From Oscillospiraceae bacterium (GTDB lineage: Bacteria; Bacillota; Clostridia; Oscillospirales; Ruminococcaceae), in contig JALEOL010000053.1 of NCBI GenBank assembly GCA_022766785.1, forward strand, positions 1-38,042: 38,042 bases of DNA. Direction: 5' to 3'. Positions 8,869-16,628 of this stretch are shown in pieces. The position numbers and the translations under genes are program-made. How positions within the stretch are numbered: position 1 is the first letter of the stretch; each line of letters begins with the position of its first letter. Below the pieces are notes generated by a model that was not told where the DNA came from, did not search any database, and saw only the letters and a list, made by a program, of their open reading frames with translations.

Positions 8869-8989
8869 AAAATCTGCTAGCGCAATCGCACGGTAATAAT
8901 TGTGCAGTGTTGCCATTATACCACTTTTTCTTCTCTCCGCATCAACCACATGGGTGATATCTGGAGATTTTTTGAATAAATTCTGGAAA

Positions 8990-9024
8990 ATGAATACAGC
9001 CCCAGGTATTTCGCCTGAGGCTGT
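8990..9024 (-). terminator. Terminator hairpin of the 845-aa GLUG gene
   Basis: Minus-strand ACAGCCTCAGGC pairs with CCTGGGGCTGT. The downstream T tract is weak (ATTCATTTT). It is a homologue of the hairpins at 1581-1613, 5838-5873 and 35247-35285. Confidence 0.78.
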
Positions 9025-9038
9025 ATTTGTAATTTGAT

Positions 9039-11576
9039 TTAGGAAATAGACGCTGCTACCGTCTCGGACATATCGCCCCATGCGCCGTTTACAAAAGACT
9101 TAACCACGAAGTAATACTTTCCTCCGCTTGCAAGACCTTTGGCGGTGTAGCTTGTTTTTGCTCCGGTTGAGCCGAGGGTCAACCAGCTTGTTCCCTTCTT
9201 CATCATCACAGCGTAGTTAGTAGCGCCTGTTACTGCGTCCCATGTAATGGTAGCCTGACCTGCGCCGCCTACCGCCTTTACGTTCTGCGGTGTTATGCAT
9301 ACCGGTGTTGCAGATACTACCGCAGATTCATCGCTCCATGAGCCGTTGACGTAAGCCTTTACCATGTAGAAGTACTTGCCGCCGTTCGCCAGACCTCTGG
9401 AGGTGAATGTGGTGCCTGCTCCGGAAGAACCGATTTTGAGCCACGCGGTGCCTTTCCTCAGGAACACGGCGTAGTTGGAAGCGCCCTTAACAGCGTCCCA
9501 GGTGAGAGTTACCTTGCCGTCGCCTGCGGAAGCCTTTACGTTCTGTGGTGTTATGCATAACGGGATAGCCCATGCTGCGTCGGATTCGCCGCTCCATGCG
9601 CCGTTAACGTATGCCTTTACCATGTAGAAGTACTTGCCGCCGTTTTCAAGCCCTCTGGAAGTGAATGTGGTGTTAGTGCCGGAAGAACCGATTTTGAGCC
9701 ATGTGCTGCCCTTTCTCAGGAACACGGCGTAGTTTGTAGCGCCCTCTACTGCGTCCCAGGTGAGAGTTACCTTGCTGTCGCCGGGGATCGCCTTGAGATT
9801 GGTGGGCTTTGGTTTTTCGCCACTAATATAAAATGCTCCGTCATCGTCAAATGCTTTTAGATCCGGATAAAACCAGTAAGTATTTGTATTTGTTTTCTTA
9901 TCCCAGATTGAAGGATCCAGTCCCAGATCGTCAATTGCTTTTGCGCTTGTGAGCTGAACAGTGGTTCTTGCAAAATCAGAATTGTCTATCTCAGTGGTGT
10001 CGGATTCTTTTATAACATCGCTGTCATAATATAGACCGGACAATTTTCCCGTTGTATTGCCAACAGGGTAATGGTCTCCAAATTTGTCACTTGTAATTCC
10101 TATGTTAATGCAATTTGCCATTGTGGAATCAGAACTGTCTGACCAGCCCCATATACCGCCTGACCATTCAACACCTGATACCGTACCTGTGTTATAGCAA
10201 TTTTTTATTGTTGCATCTGAATTTTTCTCTATATACCCAGCAATACCTCCGGTTGTATATCCGGAAGATGACACTGCACCGGTATTATAGCATCTAGAAA
10301 TTGAACTGCTCCCTTCAATTTTACCGCAAATTCCTCCGGTGAAATAGTACTGTCCGTTTACCTTTCCCTTGTTATAGCAATTTGTTATCGTTGCACTTTT
10401 GATGTATCCGCATATTCCACCTGAATGACCATTTGTACCGCCAGTTACCAGTCCCAGATTATAGCATCCAGTTACATCATTAGGGATTCCGTATCCACTC
10501 TCATAATAAGTTCCGCTTTCTCCACACACACCACCTACATTCCAATAAACGCCAGTTACTTTACCGGAATTATAACAATCAAAGACCGATCCCGAACCGC
10601 ATACTCCTCCTACACTTTGATAGCCGTTAACTGTTCCTTCGTTATGGCAGTTTCTGACAATGCCTTTACCGCATACACCACCGACATATTGGTTATAAAC
10701 CGTTGCCAATACACTGCCTATGTTGTAACAATTCTTTATAGGCCCTGATGACAATCCACATACGCCGCCAATATTTTCTTTTTTTACCGAATCGGTACCG
10801 CCTGTGATATTCAAAGTGCCTTTATTATAACAATTATCCAATATACCATTATTATTTCCGCATACACCGCCGTAGTTACAATCAACAGTGGAGCTATCTA
10901 TGGTAATGGCACTATAACAATTGATTATTTTACCTTTAGAGCTTAATCCACAGATACCGCCAACATTTTCGCCGCCTGCTTTTATATAGCCATCAGTAAC
11001 ACCGACATTTTTCACCTCTGCTTTGATAACAGTTACTTCCTCACGATGTTGTATTGTGGTATAACTATTGTTTATAAAGCCAAACAAACCAATATTGTCA
11101 GTGCTGCCATCATAGATATACATACCGATAACCTTGTGGTTATCTCCGTCAAAGTAGCCGCCAAACGGATTGTAATTTTTTCCGATAGGCGTCCATTCTG
11201 TGGAATAATCATCAATAGTATCGTTCAGCAGAATATCAGCGGTGAGCTTGAAATAGTTGTCCTTATACGCGTTCCCGTGATTTACTTTGTATGCCAGCAA
11301 TGCAAGCTGCTCTCCGGTTGCGATAAGATAGGGGTCTTCTTCAGTACCTGTTCCTCCGTCGTAGGAATCTGCAATAGTGCCGTTCCATTCTTTGGACACA
11401 TTTCCCGATAACTCTGCTTCTGCCCGTGTGAATACCCCGTCGGTATCGTCAACTATGTCGTACTGCTCCGCAAAAGCCGTCATCGGAACAGATAATGCCG
11501 TTGCTGTGACAGCGGCTGCCATTGCTGCGGAAATAATACGCTTTATCCCACGCAGCTGATGTTTTGTGTTTTTCAT
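9039..11576 (-). CDS. Secreted GLUG-repeat surface protein with three Fn3-like modules, probably phase variable
   Basis: An 845-aa paralogue of the 1310-aa GLUG protein. I chose the ATG at 11576 because GGGAGG lies just upstream and the signal peptide (residues 1-36, MTAFA) starts there; the open frame continues further upstream only through the promoter. GGTGTEEDPYLIATGEQL comes near residue 60, followed by about a dozen GLUG-like repeats (GGICG...CYNxGxV) to roughly residue 510, a conserved FDDD-containing linker, and three Fn3-like modules from about 588 to the end (AASIS). No anchoring motif is seen. The likely role is adhesion or surface display. Its promoter contains a (TA)13 tract between -35 and -10, so expression may switch on and off by repeat slippage. 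Confidence 0.87.
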   Translation of the reverse strand: MKNTKHQLRGIKRIISAAMAAAVTATALSVPMTAFAEQYDIVDDTDGVFTRAEAELSGNVSKEWNGTIADSYDGGTGTEEDPYLIATGEQLALLAYKVNHGNAYKDNYFKLTADILLNDTIDDYSTEWTPIGKNYNPFGGYFDGDNHKVIGMYIYDGSTDNIGLFGFINNSYTTIQHREEVTVIKAEVKNVGVTDGYIKAGGENVGGICGLSSKGKIINCYSAITIDSSTVDCNYGGVCGNNNGILDNCYNKGTLNITGGTDSVKKENIGGVCGLSSGPIKNCYNIGSVLATVYNQYVGGVCGKGIVRNCHNEGTVNGYQSVGGVCGSGSVFDCYNSGKVTGVYWNVGGVCGESGTYYESGYGIPNDVTGCYNLGLVTGGTNGHSGGICGYIKSATITNCYNKGKVNGQYYFTGGICGKIEGSSSISRCYNTGAVSSSGYTTGGIAGYIEKNSDATIKNCYNTGTVSGVEWSGGIWGWSDSSDSTMANCINIGITSDKFGDHYPVGNTTGKLSGLYYDSDVIKESDTTEIDNSDFARTTVQLTSAKAIDDLGLDPSIWDKKTNTNTYWFYPDLKAFDDDGAFYISGEKPKPTNLKAIPGDSKVTLTWDAVEGATNYAVFLRKGSTWLKIGSSGTNTTFTSRGLENGGKYFYMVKAYVNGAWSGESDAAWAIPLCITPQNVKASAGDGKVTLTWDAVKGASNYAVFLRKGTAWLKIGSSGAGTTFTSRGLANGGKYFYMVKAYVNGSWSDESAVVSATPVCITPQNVKAVGGAGQATITWDAVTGATNYAVMMKKGTSWLTLGSTGAKTSYTAKGLASGGKYYFVVKSFVNGAWGDMSETVAASIS

Positions 11577-11653
11577 GTTTACCTCCCGTTTTGTTCGGAT
11601 TTGTCGTGAGACGCCGTGCACCGAATGCGATCGTCCCAGACTATTCCAATATC

Positions 11654-11688
11654 CATTATATATATATATATATATATATAATGTCAAG
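11654..11688 (-). promoter_or_regulatory. Promoter with (TA)13 spacer: likely phase-variation switch
   Basis: On the minus strand a perfect -35 TTGACA (11688-11683) and a perfect -10 TATAAT (11659-11654) are 23 bases apart, and nearly the whole spacer is a TA repeat (11656-11681, 13 units). Paralogous genes here have the same two hexamers at 17 bases. Loss of three units would restore 17 exactly. At the present length RNA polymerase might use TATATA at 17-base spacing or transcribe poorly. Confidence 0.75.
11656..11681. repeat. (TA)13 microsatellite
   Basis: Twenty-six bases of pure TA dinucleotide, the only long perfect dinucleotide tract in the window. It is located inside the promoter of the 845-aa GLUG surface protein. 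Confidence 0.97.
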
Positions 11689-11754
11689 TACTTTTTGGCA
11701 TAAAAATAACGATTTTTGCATTACACTTTCCAGAGACTGACAGTTTCTTGCTTT

Positions 11755-11791
11755 ACATATAAAAATCCCCGGGAATTACTTATCCCGGGGA
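11755..11791 (-). terminator. Rho-independent terminator of metG
   Basis: CCCCGGG (11767-11773) and CCCGGGG (11784-11790) form a perfect 7-bp GC stem with a 10-base loop. Read on the minus strand it is followed by ATTTTTAT. It begins 7 bases after the metG stop codon. Confidence 0.9.
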
Positions 11792-11797
11792 GATATA

Positions 11798-13828
11798 TCA
11801 TTCATCGTCAGCCGCAGCAAGCTGGCTCGGGTGCTTGGTAAAGAAATCCACCCTCGGCTCCAGGAATTTCAGCTTGTGATCCTTTCCGCCGGTGAAGTCC
11901 GAAAGGGTATCGAATATCCTGTCCCAGCTCCAGAAGCTCTTTTCGCAGCCGGGGAGCTGGAGATATTCCAGTATCATCTCCGTGCCGCCGGGTGCCATGG
12001 GGTGGAGCAGCACCGCCGCCGTCCTTATCATGTGGAACACCTGGATAAGCGCATGGCGGCGCGCCTCGTTGTCGTCCGCCTTGTCTGCGTCGCCGAGATT
12101 CTTCGCCATGTACTTGCTCGCTTTCCTGATGTAGCTGTCCAGAACATAGGTCGCCTGGTGGAACTCGAACCGGTACATGAACCGCTCGTAGTCGAGGATC
12201 GCTTTCTTCGCGTCCGCAAGCACCTGCTCGTCAACCTCGCCCACCGGCATTACTCCGTCAAAGTGCTTCTGGGTGGAATATATGCAGGTGCGGATAATTC
12301 TGTTGAACACGTTGGACAGCAGGAAACCGTCCTTTACAACGGGATCGGGGTCCTCCGGCTTTGCGTTCGGGTTGTAGGGCTTTGGCATGAAGCTTACGCT
12401 GCGCTGACCCAAACCAAGTCCCAGGAAGTGCATTCTCAGCTGCTCCGCGGTGTAGTAGTCCAGCAGATCCTGCGCCATGGGCGGCTTTATCGCACCGGAG
12501 CTGGAAGCCTTCTTGTCCAGGAACAGAATGTGGTTATTTGCGCAGAGCACCGGCAGCTGCATTTCGCCCTCGGGGGGATCGACGGTGTTCTCGCCCTCGT
12601 TAAGCCCCATGAACATCGCCATTTCAGCCACGCCGTAGAAGTAGATATTGTCCGCGCCGATGAACTGGTACACAGTAGCGTCCTTGCTGCACCAGAACTT
12701 CTTCCACTCCTCAGGATCTCTCCCCTGCTTTTCAAGCGCCGCCCGGGTGAAGGAGATAGGCGCCCACAGCGACTCCGGCCATACCCAGATAGTCAGCGGA
12801 TCTTCGCCCTCCAGAACCGGCGCAGGAACTCCCCACTCGATATTGCCGGTGAGCCGGAACGGAACAAGGGTCTTTCCGGTACGGTAGCGAATGCCGTTTG
12901 CGGAGAGTATCGCGGTCGCCTTGTTCATCTCGTCAAGCTCGGTGAACTTAATGGTGAAGCTGGGCTTCTTCTTTTCCTCGATGAATTCATGCGCCGGCAG
13001 CTGGTCTTTTACCTTGTTGTAGCTTTCCAGCAGCTCGTTCTTGATGTGGACAACCGGGTCTGCAAGGAACTCTGTAATAGTGCTGGAAACTAGCTGGCGC
13101 ACGTTCTTCTGCTTTGATATTTTCGCAGCATATTCCTTCATCAGCCCGTTGTAGCTGGGCAGGTCGAAGTACCAGTTCTCCACGTCCTTCATGACGGGGG
13201 TATCACCGGTGAGGGTGCTCTTGGGGTCGATGAGGTTTTCCGGCATGTACTGATGACCGAGGTCGCACTCGTCCGCATACGCCTTTTCGCTCTGGCAGCC
13301 GTCCACGGGGCACTTGCCTATGACCTGACGACCGTTTAAGAAACAGCCAGCTTTCTCGTCATAGAACTGCTTGGTGCTTATCTTTTTCAGGTGTCCGTTC
13401 TTGTATAAAGTGCGGATAAACCAGTCGGACACGCTGTTGTGTATTTCGGCAGTCCTGCCTAAACCGGACGCGCCGAAGATGTTCAGGCTTATCTCGTAGT
13501 TGTCCAGGGTCTGTTTCTGCGCCTTGTGGTTTTCTTCCACGAAATCGTGGATAGTGCCCTTATAGCCCTGTTCCTCGCACAGCTTGCGGTAGCTCTCCGC
13601 GATAGGGGAGCCGTAGCAGTCGGTGCCGGACACAAATATCACGTTCTCATCGCCGATCCTGTCCCGGAGAAATCTCGCGTAAACGTCCGCAAACACGAAC
13701 ACTCCGCCGATATGTCCGAAATGCAGCTTCTTGTTGCCGTAGGGCATACCGCCGGTTATTATCGCGCGCTTCGGGAATTCCGGGCGCGGTATCTCATGCT
13801 TTACATATTCCTTTTTTTCTTCGCTCAT
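11798..13828 (-). CDS. metG: Methionyl-tRNA synthetase with atypical KMSKS loop
   Basis: A 676-aa cytosolic class I aminoacyl-tRNA synthetase predicted to charge tRNA-Met. The HIGH-type motif is HFGH at 36-39, followed by SGTD at 68-71. The zinc knuckle is Cys173, Cys178, Cys188 and probably His192 rather than four Cys, then the PENLIDPKS stretch typical of MetRS. WVWPESLWAPI (about 348-358) and QFIGADNIYFYGV (388-400) match the MetRS core. The place of KMSKS is taken by KASSS (440-444), so the second lysine is missing. A helical anticodon-binding domain ends the protein; there is no C-terminal tRNA-binding (Trbp111) domain. The start ATG follows AGGAAAGG. It may be the only MetRS or a divergent second copy; the window cannot tell. 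Confidence 0.85.
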   Translation of the reverse strand: MSEEKKEYVKHEIPRPEFPKRAIITGGMPYGNKKLHFGHIGGVFVFADVYARFLRDRIGDENVIFVSGTDCYGSPIAESYRKLCEEQGYKGTIHDFVEENHKAQKQTLDNYEISLNIFGASGLGRTAEIHNSVSDWFIRTLYKNGHLKKISTKQFYDEKAGCFLNGRQVIGKCPVDGCQSEKAYADECDLGHQYMPENLIDPKSTLTGDTPVMKDVENWYFDLPSYNGLMKEYAAKISKQKNVRQLVSSTITEFLADPVVHIKNELLESYNKVKDQLPAHEFIEEKKKPSFTIKFTELDEMNKATAILSANGIRYRTGKTLVPFRLTGNIEWGVPAPVLEGEDPLTIWVWPESLWAPISFTRAALEKQGRDPEEWKKFWCSKDATVYQFIGADNIYFYGVAEMAMFMGLNEGENTVDPPEGEMQLPVLCANNHILFLDKKASSSGAIKPPMAQDLLDYYTAEQLRMHFLGLGLGQRSVSFMPKPYNPNAKPEDPDPVVKDGFLLSNVFNRIIRTCIYSTQKHFDGVMPVGEVDEQVLADAKKAILDYERFMYRFEFHQATYVLDSYIRKASKYMAKNLGDADKADDNEARRHALIQVFHMIRTAAVLLHPMAPGGTEMILEYLQLPGCEKSFWSWDRIFDTLSDFTGGKDHKLKFLEPRVDFFTKHPSQLAAADDE

Positions 13829-13894
13829 TGTATTGTTTTTCCTTTCCTGTGAAAGTTTGCCGTTCCCTTTGCAAGGTTTTTATTTATAATCTAT

Positions 13895-13923
13895 ATAATA
13901 CCACATTCTCCGAAAAAAATCAA
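13895..13923 (-). promoter_or_regulatory. Probable metG promoter
   Basis: Minus-strand TTGATT (13923-13918), a 17-base spacer and TATTAT (13900-13895), about 67 bases upstream of the metG start. The leader is too short for a T-box. Confidence 0.65.
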
Positions 13924-14180
13924 GGGCGGCAGGCTATTTTTTGTGAGCGACCGGAACATTGAAGGCGCTGCCCTCTTGAAGCCGCAGAGTGTTTCTGCCG
14001 AAGCGCCGTCAGCTCCGGGACAAGGTTATCGAAAAGATCTTCGCGCAGCCTGAACAGTCCTTATCCCCGGAATGACATGCATGCCGGGGTTTGAGAACGG
14101 TTTTGCAGTAAAATGCAGTAATAGATGATGTATATTCAATTTGCGGGAAGATCCCGACATTTAATATAGGAGGAAATATT
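13924..14180. other. Intergenic region between divergent genes, no gene seen
   Basis: This lies between the metG promoter and the tail-fibre-like gene. It holds one GC-rich hairpin, CCCCGG / CCGGGG at 14065-14089 with a 13-base loop and a short T run, possibly a decayed terminator or a leader structure for the plus-strand gene. No clear -35/-10 pair for that gene was found, and no coding signal. Confidence 0.5.
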
Positions 14181-15182
14181 ATGGTAAAGGAAAAGACAGT
14201 AATTTTATCAGGCGTGGAAAAAGAGGTTTCTCTTTCCGGATGCAACTGCGATATCCGAAACGACGGAATTTCGACTGTGTACATCAGCCGAAGCCCCGGT
14301 ATTCAGGAAGACGCAGACGGAGTAATGTCCGTTCCTGCCGGTCAGGCGGTGAAGTACATTGGCATAAGCGGTTCGGTATATCTGCTCGGATCGGGAAAGG
14401 TGCAGCTTTGTGGGAATGATTACATAGAATCGGTTTTTAACATTACCGCCGCTTCTTCCGGTGACGGCGGCACCATCGATCAGACCGCAAGAGATGCGAT
14501 CAACTTACACGAGAGCAATTCTGACATTCACACCTCTCTTTCCAGTGCAGCGGCTCTTTTCAGCAATCCCAGTCTGCTTGTGAACGGTGATTTCGCAATA
14601 AATCAGCGTGGACAAACAGAGTATACAGCGGACGGATACACCCTTGACAGATGGCGTCTGTACCGCTCCGGCACGGCAGGCGCTGGAGAGATAAGCGTGA
14701 AGAAGACCGCCGCGGGAATCAAGATCGACAATCAGACCAATGGCGGAATAGTACTGTATCAGCGTATCGAGAGATATACTGACCTTTTCGGAAAGGAGAT
14801 CACCGCGTCTGCTGAGATAAACGGAGAGATACTCAGCGTTACGGGAACTCCGGAAGAAACAACGGGCGTTCAGATGTCCGTCACCAGGGACTGGGGTTCT
14901 TTGCGGTATTTCACAAATACTTCCACCGGTTGTGGTGAGATCGAGATACTGGTTTCGTCAAATATGACAGCGGAGGTCAAATGGGTAAAGCTGGAGGCCT
15001 GCCCTTGTGCCACGGCATTCACGCCTGCTGATCCTGCATTGGAGCTGGTGAGGTGCCAGAGGTATTATCAGATCCGCTCTTCCGGTGATGTCAACGCAGT
15101 TGATTTGAGTCCTGCAATGTGCTCCGCGCCGGTCGTTACGCAGCTCGAAAGCGACAGATATGCTTATTCTGCTGAACTGTGA
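14181..15182 (+). CDS. Orphan phage tail-fibre / receptor-binding-like protein
   Basis: A 333-aa protein with a strong ribosome site (AGGAGG) and no signal peptide. The motif LLVNGDFAINQRGQ at about 132-145, followed by YTLDRWRL, and CQRYYQ near residue 291 preceded by ATAFTPAD are hallmarks of phage tail-fibre or tail-spike proteins from gut Firmicute phages, with a jelly-roll-like middle. The N-terminal 90 residues are an unrecognised beta-rich segment. Proteins of this type usually continue well past CQRYYQ, so this one may be shortened at the C terminus. No other phage gene lies nearby, and the gene has its own terminator. It could be a prophage remnant or a captured binding protein. Function is inferred from motifs only. 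Confidence 0.65.
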   Translation: MVKEKTVILSGVEKEVSLSGCNCDIRNDGISTVYISRSPGIQEDADGVMSVPAGQAVKYIGISGSVYLLGSGKVQLCGNDYIESVFNITAASSGDGGTIDQTARDAINLHESNSDIHTSLSSAAALFSNPSLLVNGDFAINQRGQTEYTADGYTLDRWRLYRSGTAGAGEISVKKTAAGIKIDNQTNGGIVLYQRIERYTDLFGKEITASAEINGEILSVTGTPEETTGVQMSVTRDWGSLRYFTNTSTGCGEIEILVSSNMTAEVKWVKLEACPCATAFTPADPALELVRCQRYYQIRSSGDVNAVDLSPAMCSAPVVTQLESDRYAYSAEL

Positions 15183-15222
15183 TAATGGTGAAGCGATAGC
15201 GGCATGACTCCGTTCATTTTTT

Positions 15223-15252
15223 CGGCAGGTTTATTTACCTGCCGATTTTTCT
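15223..15252 (+). terminator. Rho-independent terminator of the tail-fibre-like gene
   Basis: CGGCAGGT (15223-15230) and ACCTGCCG (15237-15244) form a perfect 8-bp stem with a 6-base loop followed by ATTTTTCTT. It separates the orphan gene from the polysaccharide operon. Confidence 0.93.
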
Positions 15253-15355
15253 TGTTTCATAAGCCAGATAATATGGAGTATTGTCGGAAAGTATGGCAGC
15301 TAGGATTTATCCCCTTTTTTACATGGATTTGCTATGCGGCGGAAACATATATGCA

Positions 15356-15384
15356 TTGACTTTTCTGATCGTTGGTGTTATAAT
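15356..15384 (+). promoter_or_regulatory. Upstream promoter P1 of the polysaccharide operon
   Basis: TTGACT (15356-15361), a 17-base spacer and TATAAT (15379-15384). It would give a leader of about 225 bases before the first gene. Confidence 0.72.
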
Positions 15385-15399
15385 TATAATGTGGTAAAA

Positions 15400-15549
15400 A
15401 TGTTTCAGGTGATCCCGGCTGATAAAGAGAAACATGGTGAGGCGTTTTTTGCGGAGCGTTTACGTTTATTTCCTTTTTATCCAAAAGATGTCTTTATTTG
15501 TTTCGGGCGCACGATCGACCTGAATGTATTGACAAAGTATGCCGATTAG
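15400..15549 (+). CDS. Possible 49-aa leader ORF between the two operon promoters
   Basis: This short open frame starts about 10 bases after the predicted P1 start site and ends inside the P2 promoter. It has no good ribosome site and no recognisable domain. It could be a leader peptide or chance. I list it because it fills otherwise unexplained leader sequence, and I give it low confidence. Confidence 0.15.
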   Translation: MFQVIPADKEKHGEAFFAERLRLFPFYPKDVFICFGRTIDLNVLTKYAD

Positions 15550-15557
15550 TGTATAAT
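15529..15557 (+). promoter_or_regulatory. Main promoter P2 of the polysaccharide operon
   Basis: TTGACA (15529-15534), a 17-base spacer and TATAAT (15552-15557): a perfect consensus, 60 bases before the first gene. No terminator follows until 32338, so it can drive the whole glycan cluster. Confidence 0.85.
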
Positions 15558-15617
15558 ATTTGGGTGTCTGAATTATCGTGCTATCGATCGTCCTGACGCC
15601 GGAGCAAGGAGTACCCA

Positions 15618-16628
15618 GTGAATGGTTCGATTTATGTTATCAGCACATATTATCATGCGTTCATCTCATGCGTGAAACAGCTTGTAAACAAAGAGAATGC
15701 TGATATCCTTGTTACCAGGTATATACCTGAAAGCGATATTCTGTCAGAGCGTCTGAAGCAGAGCGGATTATTCCATGGGGTATATCTTGCCGGTGATCCT
15801 GCGGAATATATCCCCAGAAACAAGATCGATCTTCTGATCAATCTTCACAGAAAAAACGCTGAAATGCTCCAGCCGGCGATACCGGTAGATCTTCGCGGCT
15901 ATCAAACGGTGAATATCTTTCATGACGACACCTGGGTCGCCCATTATCTGAAGGACTGCAGGATAAGATACAGGCTTATAGAGGACGGTCTGGACAGCTT
16001 TAAGACGATAAAAGACACGCCGTTTTCGTATATGGTGACTAAAAGAAGCCTTGTTTCTGCTGTGAAGCGCACACTGAGAATTGGATATGTTTTCAGCGGT
16101 TTCGATCCTCTGACGACTGAGATCGAGGTCAACGACAAAAACGGAGCAGTGATCGATCCTTCGGTAAAGCACAAGCTGGTGGAAGTTCCAAGAGCGCCCT
16201 TGCTCGGAATGCTGACGGATAAGGATATTGAAGTTTTAAAGAGCATTTTTGCGAGAGATATTCCGGAGATCGACCCGCTCAGATCTGTATTACTGCTCAC
16301 ACAGCCGATATATGCTGACGGCAATACGGTATCAAAGCCGGAACAGGCAGAGCTGTACAGAATGCTGGTCTCAGATCATATTAACGCAGATGAAACGCTT
16401 GTCATAAAGCCGCACCCCAGAGATGAAACTGATTATTCTGCTGTGTTTCCGGACGCGGTTATTATCAACAAGAATCTGCCTGCCGAAATGCTGACTTACT
16501 TTAATATCAACGCCAAAAAGTTGATCGGTTTTAATTCCACTGCGATGAAAACAGTAAATGCTGACCAACGTTTTTATGCAGAGCTTAATGAATATTTGCA
16601 AAAAATCAGGAGGACGAACAATGACTGA
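15618..16628 (+). CDS. GT52-like (sialyltransferase-type) glycosyltransferase
   Basis: A 336-aa cytosolic protein with a GTG start; AAGGAG lies 6 bases upstream. It resembles the lipooligosaccharide sialyltransferase / polysialyltransferase group (GT52-like, GT-B fold): an N-terminal ISTYYHAF segment, the acidic EDG motif at 122-124 (RLIEDGLDSF) and KPHPRD at 264-269 for CMP-sugar phosphate contact, then an FNSTAMKT segment near the end. Family members use CMP-activated ulosonic acids, which fits the CMP-sugar synthetase encoded later in the operon. It is the first gene of the operon and overlaps the next by 8 bases, suggesting translational coupling. Substrate and linkage are inferred, not shown. 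Confidence 0.75.
   Translation: MNGSIYVISTYYHAFISCVKQLVNKENADILVTRYIPESDILSERLKQSGLFHGVYLAGDPAEYIPRNKIDLLINLHRKNAEMLQPAIPVDLRGYQTVNIFHDDTWVAHYLKDCRIRYRLIEDGLDSFKTIKDTPFSYMVTKRSLVSAVKRTLRIGYVFSGFDPLTTEIEVNDKNGAVIDPSVKHKLVEVPRAPLLGMLTDKDIEVLKSIFARDIPEIDPLRSVLLLTQPIYADGNTVSKPEQAELYRMLVSDHINADETLVIKPHPRDETDYSAVFPDAVIINKNLPAEMLTYFNINAKKLIGFNSTAMKTVNADQRFYAELNEYLQKIRRTNND

Noticed and set aside
8915-8945. Minus-strand promoter TTGATG/TATAAT upstream of element A1
   Set aside because: Spacing is 19 bases and the element lies between it and the GH5 gene; a closer candidate at 8653-8681 exists, so this was not listed.
11577-11687. N-terminal extension of the 845-aa GLUG protein
   Set aside because: The added codons translate the TA tract and promoter; the signal peptide and ribosome site support the ATG at 11576.
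11831-13093. 420-codon open frame on the plus strand
   Set aside because: It lies fully inside metG in antisense, has no ribosome site and its translation has low-complexity Arg/Val/Leu content with no domain; it is a shadow of the GC-rich metG codons.
13829-13900. T-box leader for metG
   Set aside because: The leader from the predicted promoter is too short and lacks the T-box sequence and an antiterminator.
15356-15617. RfaH-type ops (JUMPstart) element before the glycan operon
   Set aside because: No GGCGGTAG motif was found in the leader.
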